Assembly (NCBI RefSeq): GCF_963576615.1 | Contig: NC_088714.1 | Span: 47,463,772 to 47,527,771 of the forward strand | DNA: 64,000 nt | Source: Watersipora subatra | Lineage: Eukaryota > Bryozoa > Gymnolaemata > Cheilostomatida > Watersiporidae | Reading direction: 5' to 3' | Part shown: one piece after another, positions 22,301-32,957 of the stretch | Numbering within the stretch: the stretch's first letter is position 1 | Layout of the letters: each line of letters opens with the position of its first letter | Program-made: the position numbers and the translations under genes | The notes under the pieces: model-generated | What the model was told of the DNA's origin: nothing | Database searches by the model: none | What the model saw: the letters and a program-made list of their open reading frames with translations, nothing else

Positions 22301-22903
22301 TTGAAATTTGGTGTCAAAATGTTGCCTAAAATCTCGTAACTTAAGGCACACAATTTTAGCCGTACAAACTCACTTGCTGATGGGCGTCACACATTTTCAG
22401 AGCACAATCAACGCAGTAACAAACAGCCACTTGTTCATCACACTCATGGCAGTCGCATGGTAATGATGTTGAAGGTACAACATCTTCAGTTTTTATGTCA
22501 GCTTTTGGTAGCTCATCAAATTTTTCCATGTCATACTCAGTTCTAAAACAAAAGCTTCAAAGATTAACCTACATGTGTTGTAAAGGTAAAGCATTCCTAA
22601 TTACAAAAGAAAATCATAAAATAAAAACAATATTTATTTACCTGTTCTGGTATCTGTCTACCAAATGTAATGCTAAACAAGCAATTGTAGTATCGTGTAG
22701 TACTTGTAACCACATTTTAATCGAATATGTTCTACTCACAGACATGATCTACATCTGATAGTTCCATGTACTGAATAGTCTTCCTCTAAACATATCTTAC
22801 AGAAGACATGATGGCATGGGAGCTCTCTAGGATCATCCATGGAGTTTAACTGTTCATAGCAGTAACCACATCTGTAGTCCTCACTCAATTGTAGTTCAGC
22901 CAT
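12449..22903 (-). CDS. TRIM protein, complete: RING-Bbox1-Bbox2-coiled coil-propeller-like
   Basis: Seven exons: 22903-22740, 22542-22374, 21291-21111, 16214-16012, 15926-15653, 13378-12710 and 12585-12449. All boundaries are GT/AG and all phases agree, giving 598 aa and a TAA stop. Exon 1 begins MAELQLSEDYRCGYC and holds a RING (C12, C15, C30, H32, C35, C38, C51, C54), the E2-binding ubiquitin-ligase module. Exon 2 has B-box 1 (CDCHEC..CYCVDC..CDAH). Exon 3 has B-box 2 (CEQH..CDNC..CLRC), its last His probably supplied by CGHTF at the start of exon 4. Exons 4-5 are the coil. Exon 6 has repeated short beta-strand motifs, as in NHL/propeller substrate-binding domains, though I see no crisp NHL repeat. 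Introns 2, 3 and 5 are packed with transposon remnants. Substrate unknown. Confidence 0.92.
14584..15408. mobile_element. Kolobok MITE (TTAA), TRIM intron 5
   Basis: An 825-bp non-autonomous copy with AGGTTGACTTG-type TIRs and TTAA on both sides (14580-14583, 15409-15412). It shares TIRs and subterminal sequence with the 4.06-kb coding copy and has no ORF of its own. Confidence 0.88.
16243..16313. repeat. (TA)n microsatellite
   Basis: Alternating TA broken by a few TATG units, directly beside the palindromic element at 16314. Confidence 0.9.
16314..16457. mobile_element. Palindromic foldback MITE with TA site
   Basis: A 144-bp almost perfect palindrome beginning CCAAACTCC and ending GGAGTTTGG. 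It is flanked by TA (16312-16313, 16458-16459), with a (TA)n centre. The arms differ only at one or two positions. It lies in TRIM intron 3, immediately upstream of exon 4. Confidence 0.7.
16761..18096 (-). mobile_element. hAT-type element with 8-bp target duplication
   Basis: A 1336-bp element flanked by AGCTAGAC on both sides (16753-16760, 18097-18104), the 8-bp duplication typical of hAT. Its ends are imperfectly inverted (TAAGGCTGG / CCAACCCCA). The only transposase domain left is a BED zinc finger (see 17230-17400), so the copy is an internal deletion derivative. It is nested in the TTAA element 16632-18491. Confidence 0.75.
17230..17400 (-). pseudogene. BED zinc finger exon of a hAT transposase
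   Basis: The minus-strand ORF reads DPVWQFFTRTAKDKGFKAKC, followed by NRC and HADRLKAHVAKC, the C-x2-C...H-x4-C BED finger with the aromatic W/F spacing found at the N-terminus of hAT transposases, where it binds the element ends. The frame continues without any catalytic RNase H-like or dimerisation domain, so only the DNA-binding part survives. A charged segment upstream at about 17740-17830 may be a further remnant. Confidence 0.75.
18496..19169. other. TRIM intron 3, nothing recognised
   Basis: No exon or clear repeat seen; short ORFs here lack any family signature. Confidence 0.35.
19170..19292. repeat. CA/C-rich low-complexity tract
   Basis: ACAC-rich sequence with a run of C at about 19192-19204 and further CACACA tracts to 19290. 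Confidence 0.9.
19440..19930 (+). pseudogene. hAT (Charlie-like) transposase fragment
   Basis: Broken plus-strand reading frames give HHHQLTKFIE, then YDYNVGWLRLEKL, then VKLQGANQFVRKLQANIRAF and THFPTL. These follow in order the RNase H-like C-terminal half of hAT-Charlie/ZBED-type transposases (H.QF..FL..., VRWLSRG.VL..F, LNLKLQG...., FP.L). Several stops and frame changes show it is dead. It lies in TRIM intron 3. Confidence 0.6.
20277..20520 (-). pseudogene. Non-LTR retrotransposon RT C-terminal fragment
   Basis: The minus-strand ORF has PVPKHLTSAGQRSYNFATLA, then LWKTLP and SLEKFKVELRLYL. This is the conserved end of CR1/L2-like LINE ORF2 proteins (P..RT..G..SF...A..LWN.LP..........FK..LK..L). 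Only the terminus is present, as expected of a 5'-truncated LINE insertion. Confidence 0.65.
20567..20990 (+). pseudogene. Non-LTR retrotransposon RT fragment (fingers/palm)
   Basis: The plus-strand frame reads PEWLTKRYTGFLVQNPN, then NYWSITCLPTNWKLLSEIIA, the P.WL..G.T.LI.K/NYRPITCLPT.WKLLS.IIA block of RT. After a frame change it continues as TLVADGLEG and RLHINLAIYKLD. Trp replaces Arg in NYRPI. No catalytic FADD box is left. It is oriented against TRIM, in TRIM intron 3. Confidence 0.65.
21735..22147 (+). pseudogene. pogo/Tigger-type (DDE_1) transposase fragment
   Basis: Broken plus-strand frames read TRHKKLYIIIVLAHLANRTK and LPPLIICM, then IVIHVKEKGWINDSG. This matches the order T.HEK.H.TVVL...ADGTKLPP..IFK...VV.V.EKGWM of pogo/jerky-like DDE transposases. 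Frame shifts and stops show it is dead. It lies in TRIM intron 2 between the two B-box exons. Confidence 0.6.
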
Positions 22904-24588
22904 CTTGTTGGTAATTTGTAGTCAATAATACTCTTGATAAATGAAGCAATGGTCAGAGTGTTAACTTTAAGCAATGAGTGCTGCCTTTGCTGTGTTTTTC
23001 TGCAGACTGTTCAGAACAAAAGATAAAGGTTCAAGGAGACTGTAATAAAATGGATCAGCCATATTATTAATGACAGACGGTTTAGCAGATTTATTTACTT
23101 ATTCAAGGTTTCTTTCTTTTAACACATGTCGTATCATTTTAAACTTGTCTATTTTTAACAGTAAAGCAACCCGATTCTTACTATACAAGTTAACTTATGT
23201 TGTCTGTACAATTAATTAATTTGGAAATCTTTTAAAAGATTCAATGGCTTAGTTAAAAGTCAAATGTGCAAATTTGTGTATTATCATGTGCAAACTACCA
23301 CTTCATTCAGAGTACTGGCCGCTAGTGTATACAGTTGACCTATAACATACCCAACAGGATGAATTTATTCGCAAAGTTAAGTTTCGCGCAAATGGCCTTT
23401 TTCATGCATATTCGCGGACTAATTTATTCGCGGGTGAACACAATTACTCTCTATTAAGAGCTAACTCTTGAGACCCTAACAATAGAGTGCAGATAGTTTG
23501 TGAAGATAGTTTGTGCAGTTAACCCCTCACATGCGCACACCGCGTGTTTAGGTTTCTATTTAGCTTACAACTACAAGTCGATCATGCTAAGCTATAAATT
23601 TCTTGCTGCGTTCAAAGGTTTGCACAAATATTCATCGATTTGGAGGCCTTTGATGAACCAACAACTTGTGGTAAGTAACGAATTTTTTTCAAAACCATTT
23701 ACTAATTTAATAATTGAATTTTTCTTTGGTTCTTTGGTAAAACGCAATATATATTTTTTCCATGCCTACCACTTCGTTATTTGTTTTAATGATAGAGAGC
23801 ATAATAATCTGCACAACCTATTTGCACTATAGCTAATAAACGCAGACTGCGCAAAGATGGATTTTAACGAGACTCCAACTCATGACATTTAGCTTGGTAG
23901 AACAACACTTTAAGACTTGCACCAATCTACCGCCTTTGGGTTTTTCTGAATAACTGCGCAGCTACTTATTATCAGCGCTTAAGTGACACACCTAACAATC
24001 TCTTATGGCATACTAGACTACCATGGTACAAGTATCTATAAAATAAAGATACCCCTATACATCATTTTCTCTCCCGAGTGCGGCAAGAGCAAATGATATT
24101 TTTAGAGCTAACAAGTAGATTAGTGCTACTCAAATTGGATTTAAGAACTTGATTAAAAGATTATGTTAATTGAAATTTACATTCTAAAAGGCTTATGCTA
24201 TAGGAGCATCTACTGTTTCTACAGTAAAAACTTGAATACTTTAACGTTCAGAACTAAATGGTGTTATACACAGTAATCCATGTTTTACCAAAACAACTTA
24301 ATATTTATGTACTCAGTCAGGATTGAAATTTGATGTTAATATTAATCATTGGCCTGTTATATGTATCACCAGAGCGTAAAGTTGTCTGTATGTTTAAAAA
24401 TGTTTGGGCAAACTTCTCCTCGCCACACAAGAGACAACAACTAATAACATGTATTTTAAGCTATGAGTACAACATGAGATGAGATGCCTATTCATTATGG
24501 CCAAAAGAAGTACTAGCTCCGCTAAAAATTAACCTTTGACTGATATTGACTGGTGCAGAAATGGAAAAGATTTTAAATTAGGTGACAG
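22904..24588. other. Upstream region of the TRIM gene
   Basis: 5' flank of the TRIM start codon at 22903. Transcription presumably starts in here, but I see no convincing promoter motif. A CG-containing stretch with ATTCGCGG motifs (23355-23445) looks repeat-derived. No other gene recognised. Confidence 0.4.
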
Positions 24589-24592
24589 TTAA

Positions 24593-25313
24593 CCCTTCCG
24601 CAAGTATATTAATTAAACCTTTGTGTACAGAGTGAATATAGTTGCTAAACGACTAACAATTTGTACATAGGGATACATAAAACGTCACAACTTTTTTATT
24701 TGCAGAAATAACTACATGAAAGTTAAAATACATGTAACTCACACACATAGAAGTCACTACATGTAATATTTCTTAAAGCAGGCATCTTTGCATGATCCCA
24801 CCGTCGTCGTGGATCACGACCGTCGGCACGTTCAGATTCATCACTATTGATACCGGTTTCTGGCTCTACATCGAAATCATTGGCATCAATATTGTTTCCA
24901 CTAGAACAATATTCATCAGTTCCAACCACATAATCAGCAATATCTTCCTCGTAGTTGGTTCTAGTAGCAATTTTTCGACGTGGTCGTTTCGTTTGACTTG
25001 CCATTGTTTCGTTTCGATAGCAGTTTTAGGCGTAGTAGTAGTTCGCGATAGAAGATGTTTCGGTGGTAGTTGATCGCCGTAGTGGTAACCATAAGAACTT
25101 TGTTCGTGTTGTTAGGTTTGACTGACTATTATAGCAAACAAAATAAGATTATGTTTAATAATATAAAGCTAAAAGAATATTTGATGAACTAAACAGAAAG
25201 AGCCAATAACAAAACGGTTGATGAATAACGGCTTTTGGGATTTGCCGAAGGACATAAATGTCTCTATGCTCAAAACTCCGGGGGAAATTAATGTCGCATC
25301 GCTTACAAAAGGG
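24593..25313 (-). mobile_element. piggyBac-like element, internally deleted
   Basis: A 721-bp element with TTAA on both sides (24589-24592, 25314-25317) and inverted ends CCCTTCCGCAAG / CTTACAAAAGGG, the CCC..GGG plus TTAA form of piggyBac. It carries only a transposase-N-terminus-like ORF. Confidence 0.75.
24723..25004 (-). pseudogene. Putative piggyBac transposase N-terminal exon
   Basis: A 93-aa ORF beginning MASQTKRPRRKIATRTNYEE, then acidic Asp/Glu/Asn-rich sequence. A basic start followed by an acidic, disordered stretch is usual at piggyBac transposase N-termini. No DDD catalytic block follows before the stop, so only the first part remains. The assignment rests mainly on its position inside a TTAA element. 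Confidence 0.5.
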
Positions 25314-25317
25314 TTAA

Positions 25318-26541
25318 TATAAATTTGGAAACCGAAAAAAAGAGATTTGAGTGAAAGCAATAGTAAGACTAAAACATGTAGCGGCAGCGCAGAAGCTAAG
25401 ATGCCTAATAAATATTTTCGAGTGTTTTTATTTTGGTTCCTGCAATTATTATAAATCTTGATTGTATATATCACTTGCCTTCTAATAATTCTTTTCATTA
25501 TGTGATATATTATTATTGTTTTTTAGTTTATAAATTTGCCAATTTATAACATACTGCTTGATAACCCCAAAGCCGTTATTTAAACCAAGCTAGCAATGAA
25601 TAGATGCTTACAACTCAATTTGTATTATATGTGAAAAACACAGTTTTTGCTGCAAATTGTAGCAAACCTGGATTAGTTCAACGAACATCAAATTAACATT
25701 AAATCTATGTATCATTTTATAAAACTTTGAGAATCTTAAAATTGTTAACTCAAGAACAAATATGGGCAACAAAAAAGTGCTTCATAAAAGGTTGTTTCCA
25801 ATGAATCTGAAACTACGTATGTTGGTAGGCCGACATTGCACTACTCCTCCACTCAACCCCATCAGCAAGTTAAATAATAATTTATAGCATCATTGGAGTG
25901 CAGTTCTGTGACGTTAACAGATTCTCAATGACTTCTTGCTTCTGAGTTTTTGGTATATATGTGTATTTCCTTGTTGTTTATCCTGATATAAACTCTACTA
26001 TGTTTTATATATCACTGTCATAATGAATGCCCTTAGTATTACTTAGTATACACTTGTATCATAAACCTTGGTAGATACATCCTTGCATCTAATTACATTT
26101 ATCTATGAGACTATTTATGTCGTGTAATTTTCTATGATTTACATGTAGTTTTATCATTTTAGGCTTGAAGATCTTACCTTCAAGTTCCAACAGACCTGGA
26201 ATCTATTGACTGACTGGTTTAGAGAGTTGGTGTTTAGTCCTGGTCCTGCTTATTATTTGTACAAAAATACATATCATTAAACAACAATCAAAAGCGAAGT
26301 ATATATTTATGTTTACATTATACCATTAGCATTTAGACAATAATTGTCTGCCTTGACTTTATGTATCAAGAGACGATGAAACTGGGATGTTCTAGCTCAG
26401 TGATGGTTGCTTGCAAATCTCGAACATTTAAATGATATAGGGATAAGTAATGTTATTAATCGCCATGCATGTTTTTTATTTGTAATACAGTTAGTAAAGT
26501 TCTTAATTCCAATTCTTATGTTGGCAAAAAAACTCCACACT
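25318..26541. other. Intergenic, nothing recognised
   Basis: AT-rich sequence with no supportable exon, TIR or tandem repeat. Confidence 0.35.
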
Positions 26542-26583
26542 CAAGAAATATGGCGCCTTACAGTGCCTCGCGTTGCGTGTTCG

Positions 26584-26624
26584 CAACTCGAGTTGATCAA
26601 CTCGAGTTGCACAACTCGAGTTGT
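26584..26624. repeat. CAACTCGAGTTG palindrome array, left TIR
   Basis: Three tandem 12-14 bp palindromes centred on CTCGAG, themselves flanked by inverted GTTGCG/CGCAAC sequence. Mirrored at 30376-30420. Confidence 0.9.
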
Positions 26625-27200
26625 GAACGCGCAACACGACTTTTCAAAAGTAAGGTGCAATATACTGGTATTACGGTAGAATAACCGTAGATCTGGTTAT
26701 ATTAACAATGGTATATCAATAGGCACCCGTTAGCTAATAGAAATTAAACTATTAGTCTGGTGGCCACAGGGCATTATCGTGTCAACAAGTGGCAGAAGAT
26801 GGGGGTCTATGGTAACTTGACACTTTTAACATGTTTCTAATTTATTCATTACTAATTTAGTTTCCTACCGCTATTTTAGTTGATAAGCTAAGAGTAATTT
26901 GCCATTAAATGATGAGTAGTTATACAAAAATAAATTTTTTCTTACGCCGTGTGCAGTCAGTCGGACCAGCTAATCAGAGCCGTAGACCAACATTTACCTC
27001 ATGTTGTAGTACGGGGGTATTAAATTACCCCGATATCAATTAGGTTTGTTGTCAGTTTCCTGTCTCATCGAGCGACCGCAGGCGTTTGGAGTAATGATCG
27101 AAAACTTTAATTTAGTAATTATACCGATTTCCAAAGCTAGCTGTCATGGATTACATAATTCAATATAATCAACTACTACATTATATTAGATAAAAGGTTG

Positions 27201-27626
27201 TTCAATGCACTAACACGTTCAACACTGCATCTTTATGGCAAGTCTGATTCTACAAGTGAAGCCGACGTCAGATACAGGTTGTTCTCATCAAGGACATCTT
27301 ATGAAAAAATCTTCCACCAAGAGGGTTCTCTCCGTCGGCATTTAATGAGGGTCAATTACTAAGCAGCAATACAGCAGTGGAAAATTCAACCATTAATGGT
27401 GCCCCCAGATCCCACAAACCATGTCTGGAGTAAAGATGATGATGAGATTTCTGGGCAATGCTTTCCTGATGAGCAAAGAGCTATTCCTAGGCAGCTTGTC
27501 CAATGGACCAGTTGCTCATGCAAAAAAAAAGAGATTGCAAGTCTATGCGGCTGTGTAGAGTGCAGTAATGAAATGACTGACGAGATTGAGGACGGTAATC
27601 AATTAGACGGTGATGATGAGCTTTAA
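27201..27626 (+). pseudogene. Fragment of a Cys-rich repeat-associated protein family
   Basis: Probable exon after an AAAAG acceptor. The frame reads LHLYGKSDSTSEADVRYRLF, later LRRHLMRVNY, a TAA stop, AAIQQW, then PPDPTNHVWSKDDDEISGQC, LVQWTSCSCKK and CGCVECSNE. This follows the order LHALYGK..S...R...F, L..HL.RVNYQA.IW, P.P..HGW...DG..., L....CSCK..C....C.C....C...C.N of an uncharacterised protein type that I recall as very abundant in invertebrate genomes and often repeat-associated. One TAA replaces the expected Gln codon. Its position inside the 26549-30451 TIRs suggests that it is element cargo. Confidence 0.6.
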
Positions 27627-28549
27627 GATTATAATTATGTAATAGTTTTATTAAATACTTTGCAATATGCTTTCTAGAAACAATTAACAGTTTTTGATGT
27701 ATCATGATAAACAGACTATGTACTGTGGTAAACATGCTATATAATAATCATACTAGTCTTCATAAGTCTTCATAGTCTTCATACTAGTCATCATAACTAC
27801 TAAGATACCCATACAAAGACATGATATTAATTAATCATCCAGAAAGTTGGTTGTCATCGAACATACTGCACCACACATTCCATCATACTGGTTACATTCA
27901 ACATTTCAACCATACATGGTTTCAAAATACTGCATGGTTTTAACATGCTACCAGTACAATAAATCTAAAGTTAAGCCATAAATTTCGCATATTGATGTCA
28001 GTTAAATAAAAAAGAAATAATTTTAATAATAATAATTTCATTTAAAAGATTAAGTTTACATTAGATTTGTTAGTTAGTCTGCGTCACAACCAGTGTACCC
28101 AATGAGGTATACAGTATAGCCTGTCAATCAGTAGTTGTACAGGTATCAATGTAACGAGTATGAAGAGGGTTTCTGGCAGATCAGTGGCTAAGGTGATGGC
28201 GAGAAATGTTTGTCATATCAAGTCCCTGGCGGCCGACTACAATGTAAAGAATCGCATCCATTAGAGACAATGAGTTCAAAATACAAAATGATCATATAGA
28301 CATATAAGAGCTGACATACATTTATGGTGCAATATTTATCGATCATAACCTACCCGAAAAACGATCTATCAAAACATGTAGCAATAAATTTAAAACTTGA
28401 AAATAGGAAGAGCTACAATACTGATTTGAACGTGTACGCAATGTGCATAGCCCTACATAAAAGTAATAGATGTACCCCCTTTAGCTTTAACCACAACAAT
28501 AATTAGTTAACTCATACATCGCATACTTCTGTAAGGTAATAATTGATAT

Positions 28550-28760
28550 GTGAGTGCTATAACAATACAATATAATACAATTGATTAAAATACAACAAAA
28601 TATGTATTAATATATATAATATGACACAACATAATGCAACATATCAGTCCTATGGCACAATTCAAATCAGTTCAATACAACATAATACAGCTATTATAAT
28701 ACAATACAATAGAATATAGTGTAATAACACAATAATACAGTACTGATAAGTTCTGCGTGA
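28550..28760. repeat. Degenerate AATACAA/TAATACA-rich tract
   Basis: Loosely repeated ACAATATAATAC-like words inside the long-TIR element; low complexity without a strict period. Apart from this tract and the exon at 27201-27626, the interior 27627-29970 shows nothing I can name. Confidence 0.5.
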
Positions 28761-30011
28761 CACAATATAGTAACTAAAAACTAACCAAACCATCAGTTAA
28801 ATAACAATCATACATTTGCATAAAGGTACTACACCTTGTGTTGATATTGGTTTGACGTTTCAAAGAGCAATACAGTCTCCAATTTTGTAAATAGGCGAGC
28901 TAAGTCTTAATAAAAATCAGCAGAGGCATTCTATATTACAAATAGTCCAGTATTACTGGTTTATTAAAAAAATACCCAATCTAGGTATTCTAGTATAAGT
29001 AAGTATAAGTAATATAAGTAGCTTATAATGTTATGTAGTGCTACCGTTTTAGCCTAAAAATTAAACAAATTGAGTTAAGCTATTGAGTGTATGAAACAGT
29101 GAGTGTCTGAAGACACAGCAACAATACCTACGACAGAGATTAGTTTATTGTATAGTTTGTAACCAATATGTAAAATCTGGACTGAGAAGTTTGACTTGAG
29201 AGTTTGATTCATTATAATCAACACCTATCACACATTGATCCAACTGACTACAGTACACAGTGAAGGAAACGCAAGATTTTCAATAAAGCAATGCATTTAA
29301 TCTTTGATTAATTATTCATAAATATTAAGTAAATGAGTTTGCTATCATCTCACCTTATTTTTTTCAGGGGTTTGAGATTCTTTGCAACTTGAGAAGCTCT
29401 TTGTTATTTCGACTCACTAGCAATCTTCCTCAAGCATTCAGTGTGGCATTTACATACGACTAACACTGCGAGCTGCGATCTGACTGTTTGTAGATGGTGC
29501 TCTACATCTCATAAAAACTTTGGAGTATCGCTTTTCTCCGTTAGTAAAACTTTGTTGACTTCTTAGCATGTAAAACTTGATTATAATGAATTATGTAACT
29601 GATAATAGCTAGCTGTGGTAATCAATTTAGATAGAAGATACTAAATTTGCGCTACTACTAACCGACGTATACGGCAGTTTTAGTTACGGAACAGCGGAAA
29701 CAGACTAAGGGCACAAATGTTATCAGTAAATGCAAATACGCCCCGTATTAAACAAATGCATAGATTTATGTTTACCTAGCTGATTGGCTGATTTGGCTAA
29801 TTGCGCATGGCGCAAGGGAAATCTCATTTATGCATTTCTACCCATCTTTTAATGGCAAATAATCACTGCTTGACAAGAATAATTCCGGTAGGTATAATAA
29901 AAAAGTTAGGAGATGTTTTATTCTATCCATTAAATCTAAGATTCGTTATACCCCATTGTCGTGCCACCTTGGCAAAAAACGACACAAAAATGCCCTGTGG
30001 CCACCAGACTA

Positions 30012-30258
30012 TATGTATGTACCGTAAAACTAAAGCTAATAGCGAATTATTAGAATTATACTGCGCCGAGTTTGCAACTCGAGTTGTACAACTCGAGTTG
30101 CACAACTCGAGTTGTACAACTCGAGTTTGTAAATATAACTCGAGTTGTACAACTCGAGTTGCACAACTCGAGTTGTACAACTCGAGTTGCAAACTCGGCA
30201 CAGTATAATTCTAATAATTCGCTATTAGCTCTAGTTTTACAGTACATACAGTTTAGTT
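30012..30258. mobile_element. Nested foldback MITE within the right TIR
   Basis: Compared with the left TIR, the right TIR has about 250 extra bp bounded by inverted TGTATGTACYGTAAAAC. The centre is a tandem run of CAACTCGAGTTG palindromes (30074-30192), the same motif as in the host element TIRs. Confidence 0.65.
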
Positions 30259-30375
30259 TCTATTAGTTAACGGGTGCCTATTGATGTACCCTTGTTAATA
30301 TAACTAGATCTACGGTTATGCTACCGTAATACCAATATATTGCACCTTACTTTTGAAAAGTCGCGTTGCGTGTTC

Positions 30376-30420
30376 ACAACTCGAGTTGTGCAACTCGAGT
30401 TGTACAACTCGAGTTGTGAA
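30376..30420. repeat. CAACTCGAGTTG palindrome array, right TIR
   Basis: Mirror of the left-TIR array: three CTCGAG-centred palindromes between GCGTGTTCA and TGAACGCGC. Confidence 0.9.
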
Positions 30421-30458
30421 CGCGCAAGGCGAGGCACTGTAAGGCGCCATACAAGAAA

Positions 30459-31819
30459 AGAATTCATTGATAAATGTCAGACTGCTAAGCAACGCAATAA
30501 AAAATTAACATCAATTGCTTTGGAATTACTACTAGTTCTTCAGCAAGTAACTTTTGTATTCACATTCAAGTGCACACATAGGCTACCTGGTAGCAAAAAT
30601 GTAGGTAATCAAAAGCAACTCAGTTAAGTTGTGACACAGCTAAGACTTGTAGCATCAGAAAAAATGTGAATTGAATCTGGTTTCACAAACAAGTATAATG
30701 ACTTTGTTGAACTTCTGAGCATATTCTTCCCTATGGTTTAAACTTGATAGGCATATTTATTTTGCTAATTGTACCGACTTGTACGCGGTTAGATTTAAAA
30801 CAACAACACGAGCAGCAGCCGCTTAAAACAATTTTTTCACATGTAAATTTAAATATTTTTGCTCTATTATTTTTGTATTTTGGCTAGAAAATTCTATAAA
30901 AAAAATTGCAAATCAATAAAGGCCTTCATAAGACATTTTCTCTGAACATCGCGCTAACAGTTTCGAAATTATTCAGATTGTTGGTTAGCTATAATCTATG
31001 ATAATTGATCTACAAGCCCCACAATGTTTTAATAATCTTAAATTATGCAATATTTACTTAACAGCTAAAAAATGATTCGAAATATCAAAGCGCAATGATT
31101 GAACCTCCTAGAATTACCCGTTTGCACAGTTCCTCACATTCCAATAAAAACATATATAGCGAAACTGAATGGACTTTCCAGTTGGTCAAGCCTGAAATCC
31201 AAACTGTCCAGTATACTTTCTGTTAAGGCAATTATGAAAAGACGAATTCAGTAGCAAACTCAGGCTCAGTCAAGAAAAGGTATGCCTGTTGTCGTAAAAA
31301 CACAGCCATCCTATTGCCTACATTACGTTCCAACTGACTACAGGATCCCGTTCTATTCGAGGTTCGAGGTGATTATTACCAAACAGTGAAGCCAATTATT
31401 GCATTATTGTTGTTGTTAGAGAGCGAAATGTTACTTTATAAGCGTGCGCCGCGCGAATACCCTTCTTACTGTGAAAGTAGGATGCAAAGCGCTTTGAGAG
31501 AAACGCTTGTCGTTATTTTTACCGAGTAAAACTTAAGCACAGCTTGATATAACTGTTAGAGCTAACTTGAAAATACTTAAACCGAACTACAACAGATTTT
31601 ACTTTGCTACACTGTATTCAGCGACTTAGTTTTTCTGGCGGTTTTATAATCATACCAGAAGAACGAGTTACAGAATGCAGTTGTATATTATAGCATAATT
31701 TTATATTGAACAAGCTCCACAGTTAGAAGAAGCAACCTAACCATCAGCTCAAGCTGTGTTTTACTTTGTTTTCTCTTTTGCTGTGTCTAGTCATTCATTT
31801 ACTTACATGTTGTCCAGTC
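30459..31819. other. Intergenic, nothing recognised
   Basis: No supportable exon, RNA gene or repeat seen between the long-TIR element and the hAT-like nest. Confidence 0.35.
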
Positions 31820-31973
31820 ATATCAGGCAGGCCTGTATTCCTGGTTGCAAGTTGGGACGGCTAAGCAAGTTGGGGTGGCTAATGTTAGGCGACGAGTTAT
31901 GAGCATCTGGGGGTTTGGAGGGGCCGTGTCAGCCCCCTCAACAGTTTATTTTATGTAGGGCCTCAACCGGGCA

Positions 31974-32367
31974 GCGAAATTTTTTTTTCTCAAACAGGTT
32001 TACATACGGCAGTAAAATCTTGGCTCCTGATAGGTTTAAGTAAATGAGTTTTAGTAACCAAAACCTACATCATTATGTTAGAAATCAATAGTTATAATTA
32101 GAAAGGAACACGAAATTCTAAATAACGTGGTAAAAATTATGTTATCATTCAAAAAGTGCTGTTTAAACGTAAGAGGCGCTCACTTGAAACTCATTAATTT
32201 AAACCATTTTGAATGAAATTTTGGAATTTTGTGTTCCTCTCTAATTTTAACTATTGACTTTTAATGTAATGATGTGGGATTTGATTACTAAAACTCAATT
32301 ACTAAAACCAATCAGGAGCCAAAATTTTACTGCCATATGTAAACCTGTTTTGGAAAAAGAAATTCGC
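31974..32367. mobile_element. 394-bp long-TIR MITE with 9-bp duplication
   Basis: The ends GCGAAATTT... / ...AAATTCGC continue into long inverted arms (ACAGGTTTACATA, TTGGCTCCTGATTGG). It is flanked by AACCGGGCA on both sides (31965-31973, 32368-32376). A 9-bp duplication with long TIRs suggests a Mutator-like element. Confidence 0.8.
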
Positions 32368-32376
32368 AACCGGGCA

Positions 32377-32957
32377 TCTCATCTAAAGTTTTAAAAAATT
32401 TTATTGGAAAGTATAACCATCTTTTCTATTATTTGAGCTTTGTTTGTTTTAGGTGATGTGACTGCCAGGATGTTTTCTGATTAAAATAGGCTAAACTTGA
32501 CCACAGTTGAAATGCTCAGAAAAAATACATCTTTTTCTTTTGAGCGTTTCAACAAGGATCAATTTTGCCGATTTTATTTTAAGTTCATCCTAAGGTTTTT
32601 ACGCTTTCGCGGGGCTATTGCCAAGCGGATGTTTGTTAAAACTTGACCTTTTGCAAACCTTTATAAAAGTCATTAACAAGAATATTTTGCCGATGATGAT
32701 AATAATGACGCCCAATAACTATTAAAAGTTGACGTTTATCTATATGGCTTGGAATAAAGTGATACTCTACAGTGATAAAAATGGTTCCCGTAGCCGTTGG
32801 GCAAATAACTGTTCGAGTTAATGCTGTTGAGGTCGAGTTATCTAAAGCAATTTATCATTGCATGGGAACTGATCAAACAAATCCGTTCGAGTTAACCAAG
32901 TGTTCGTGATAAAATTTTACATTTAATCCGAGGGCGAGTTATCCTAGTTTGACTGTA
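32377..32957. mobile_element. Truncated inverted relative of the pogo-like MITE
   Basis: Aligns along its length, in reverse, with 6066-6700 of the pogo-like MITE, including the subterminal GAGTTATCTAAAGC and the terminal GGGCGAGTTATCC. The opposite end is missing. Confidence 0.75.

Larger units (their letters stand above)
26549..30451 (+). mobile_element. 3.9-kb long-TIR element with CTCGAG palindrome arrays
   Basis: Inverted repeats of about 240 bp start TATGGCGCCTTACAGTG at both ends (left 26549-26788; right 30451 inward to about 29975, interrupted by a nested element). A 7-bp duplication CAAGAAA flanks the whole (26542-26548, 30452-30458). Each TIR contains three tandem CAACTCGAGTTG palindromes enclosed in a GCG/CGC hairpin. 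The interior has one recognisable coding remnant (27201-27626). No transposase found, so the superfamily is not assigned. Confidence 0.75.

Noticed and set aside
23500-23832. 110-aa plus-strand ORF upstream of the TRIM gene
   Set aside because: No family signature, splice context or biased composition beyond AT-rich chance.
29801-30266. Overlapping ORFs with repeated VVQLELHNSSCTTR-like peptides
   Set aside because: The repeats come from tandem CTCGAG palindromes in the TIR and nested MITE and read similarly in several frames of both strands.
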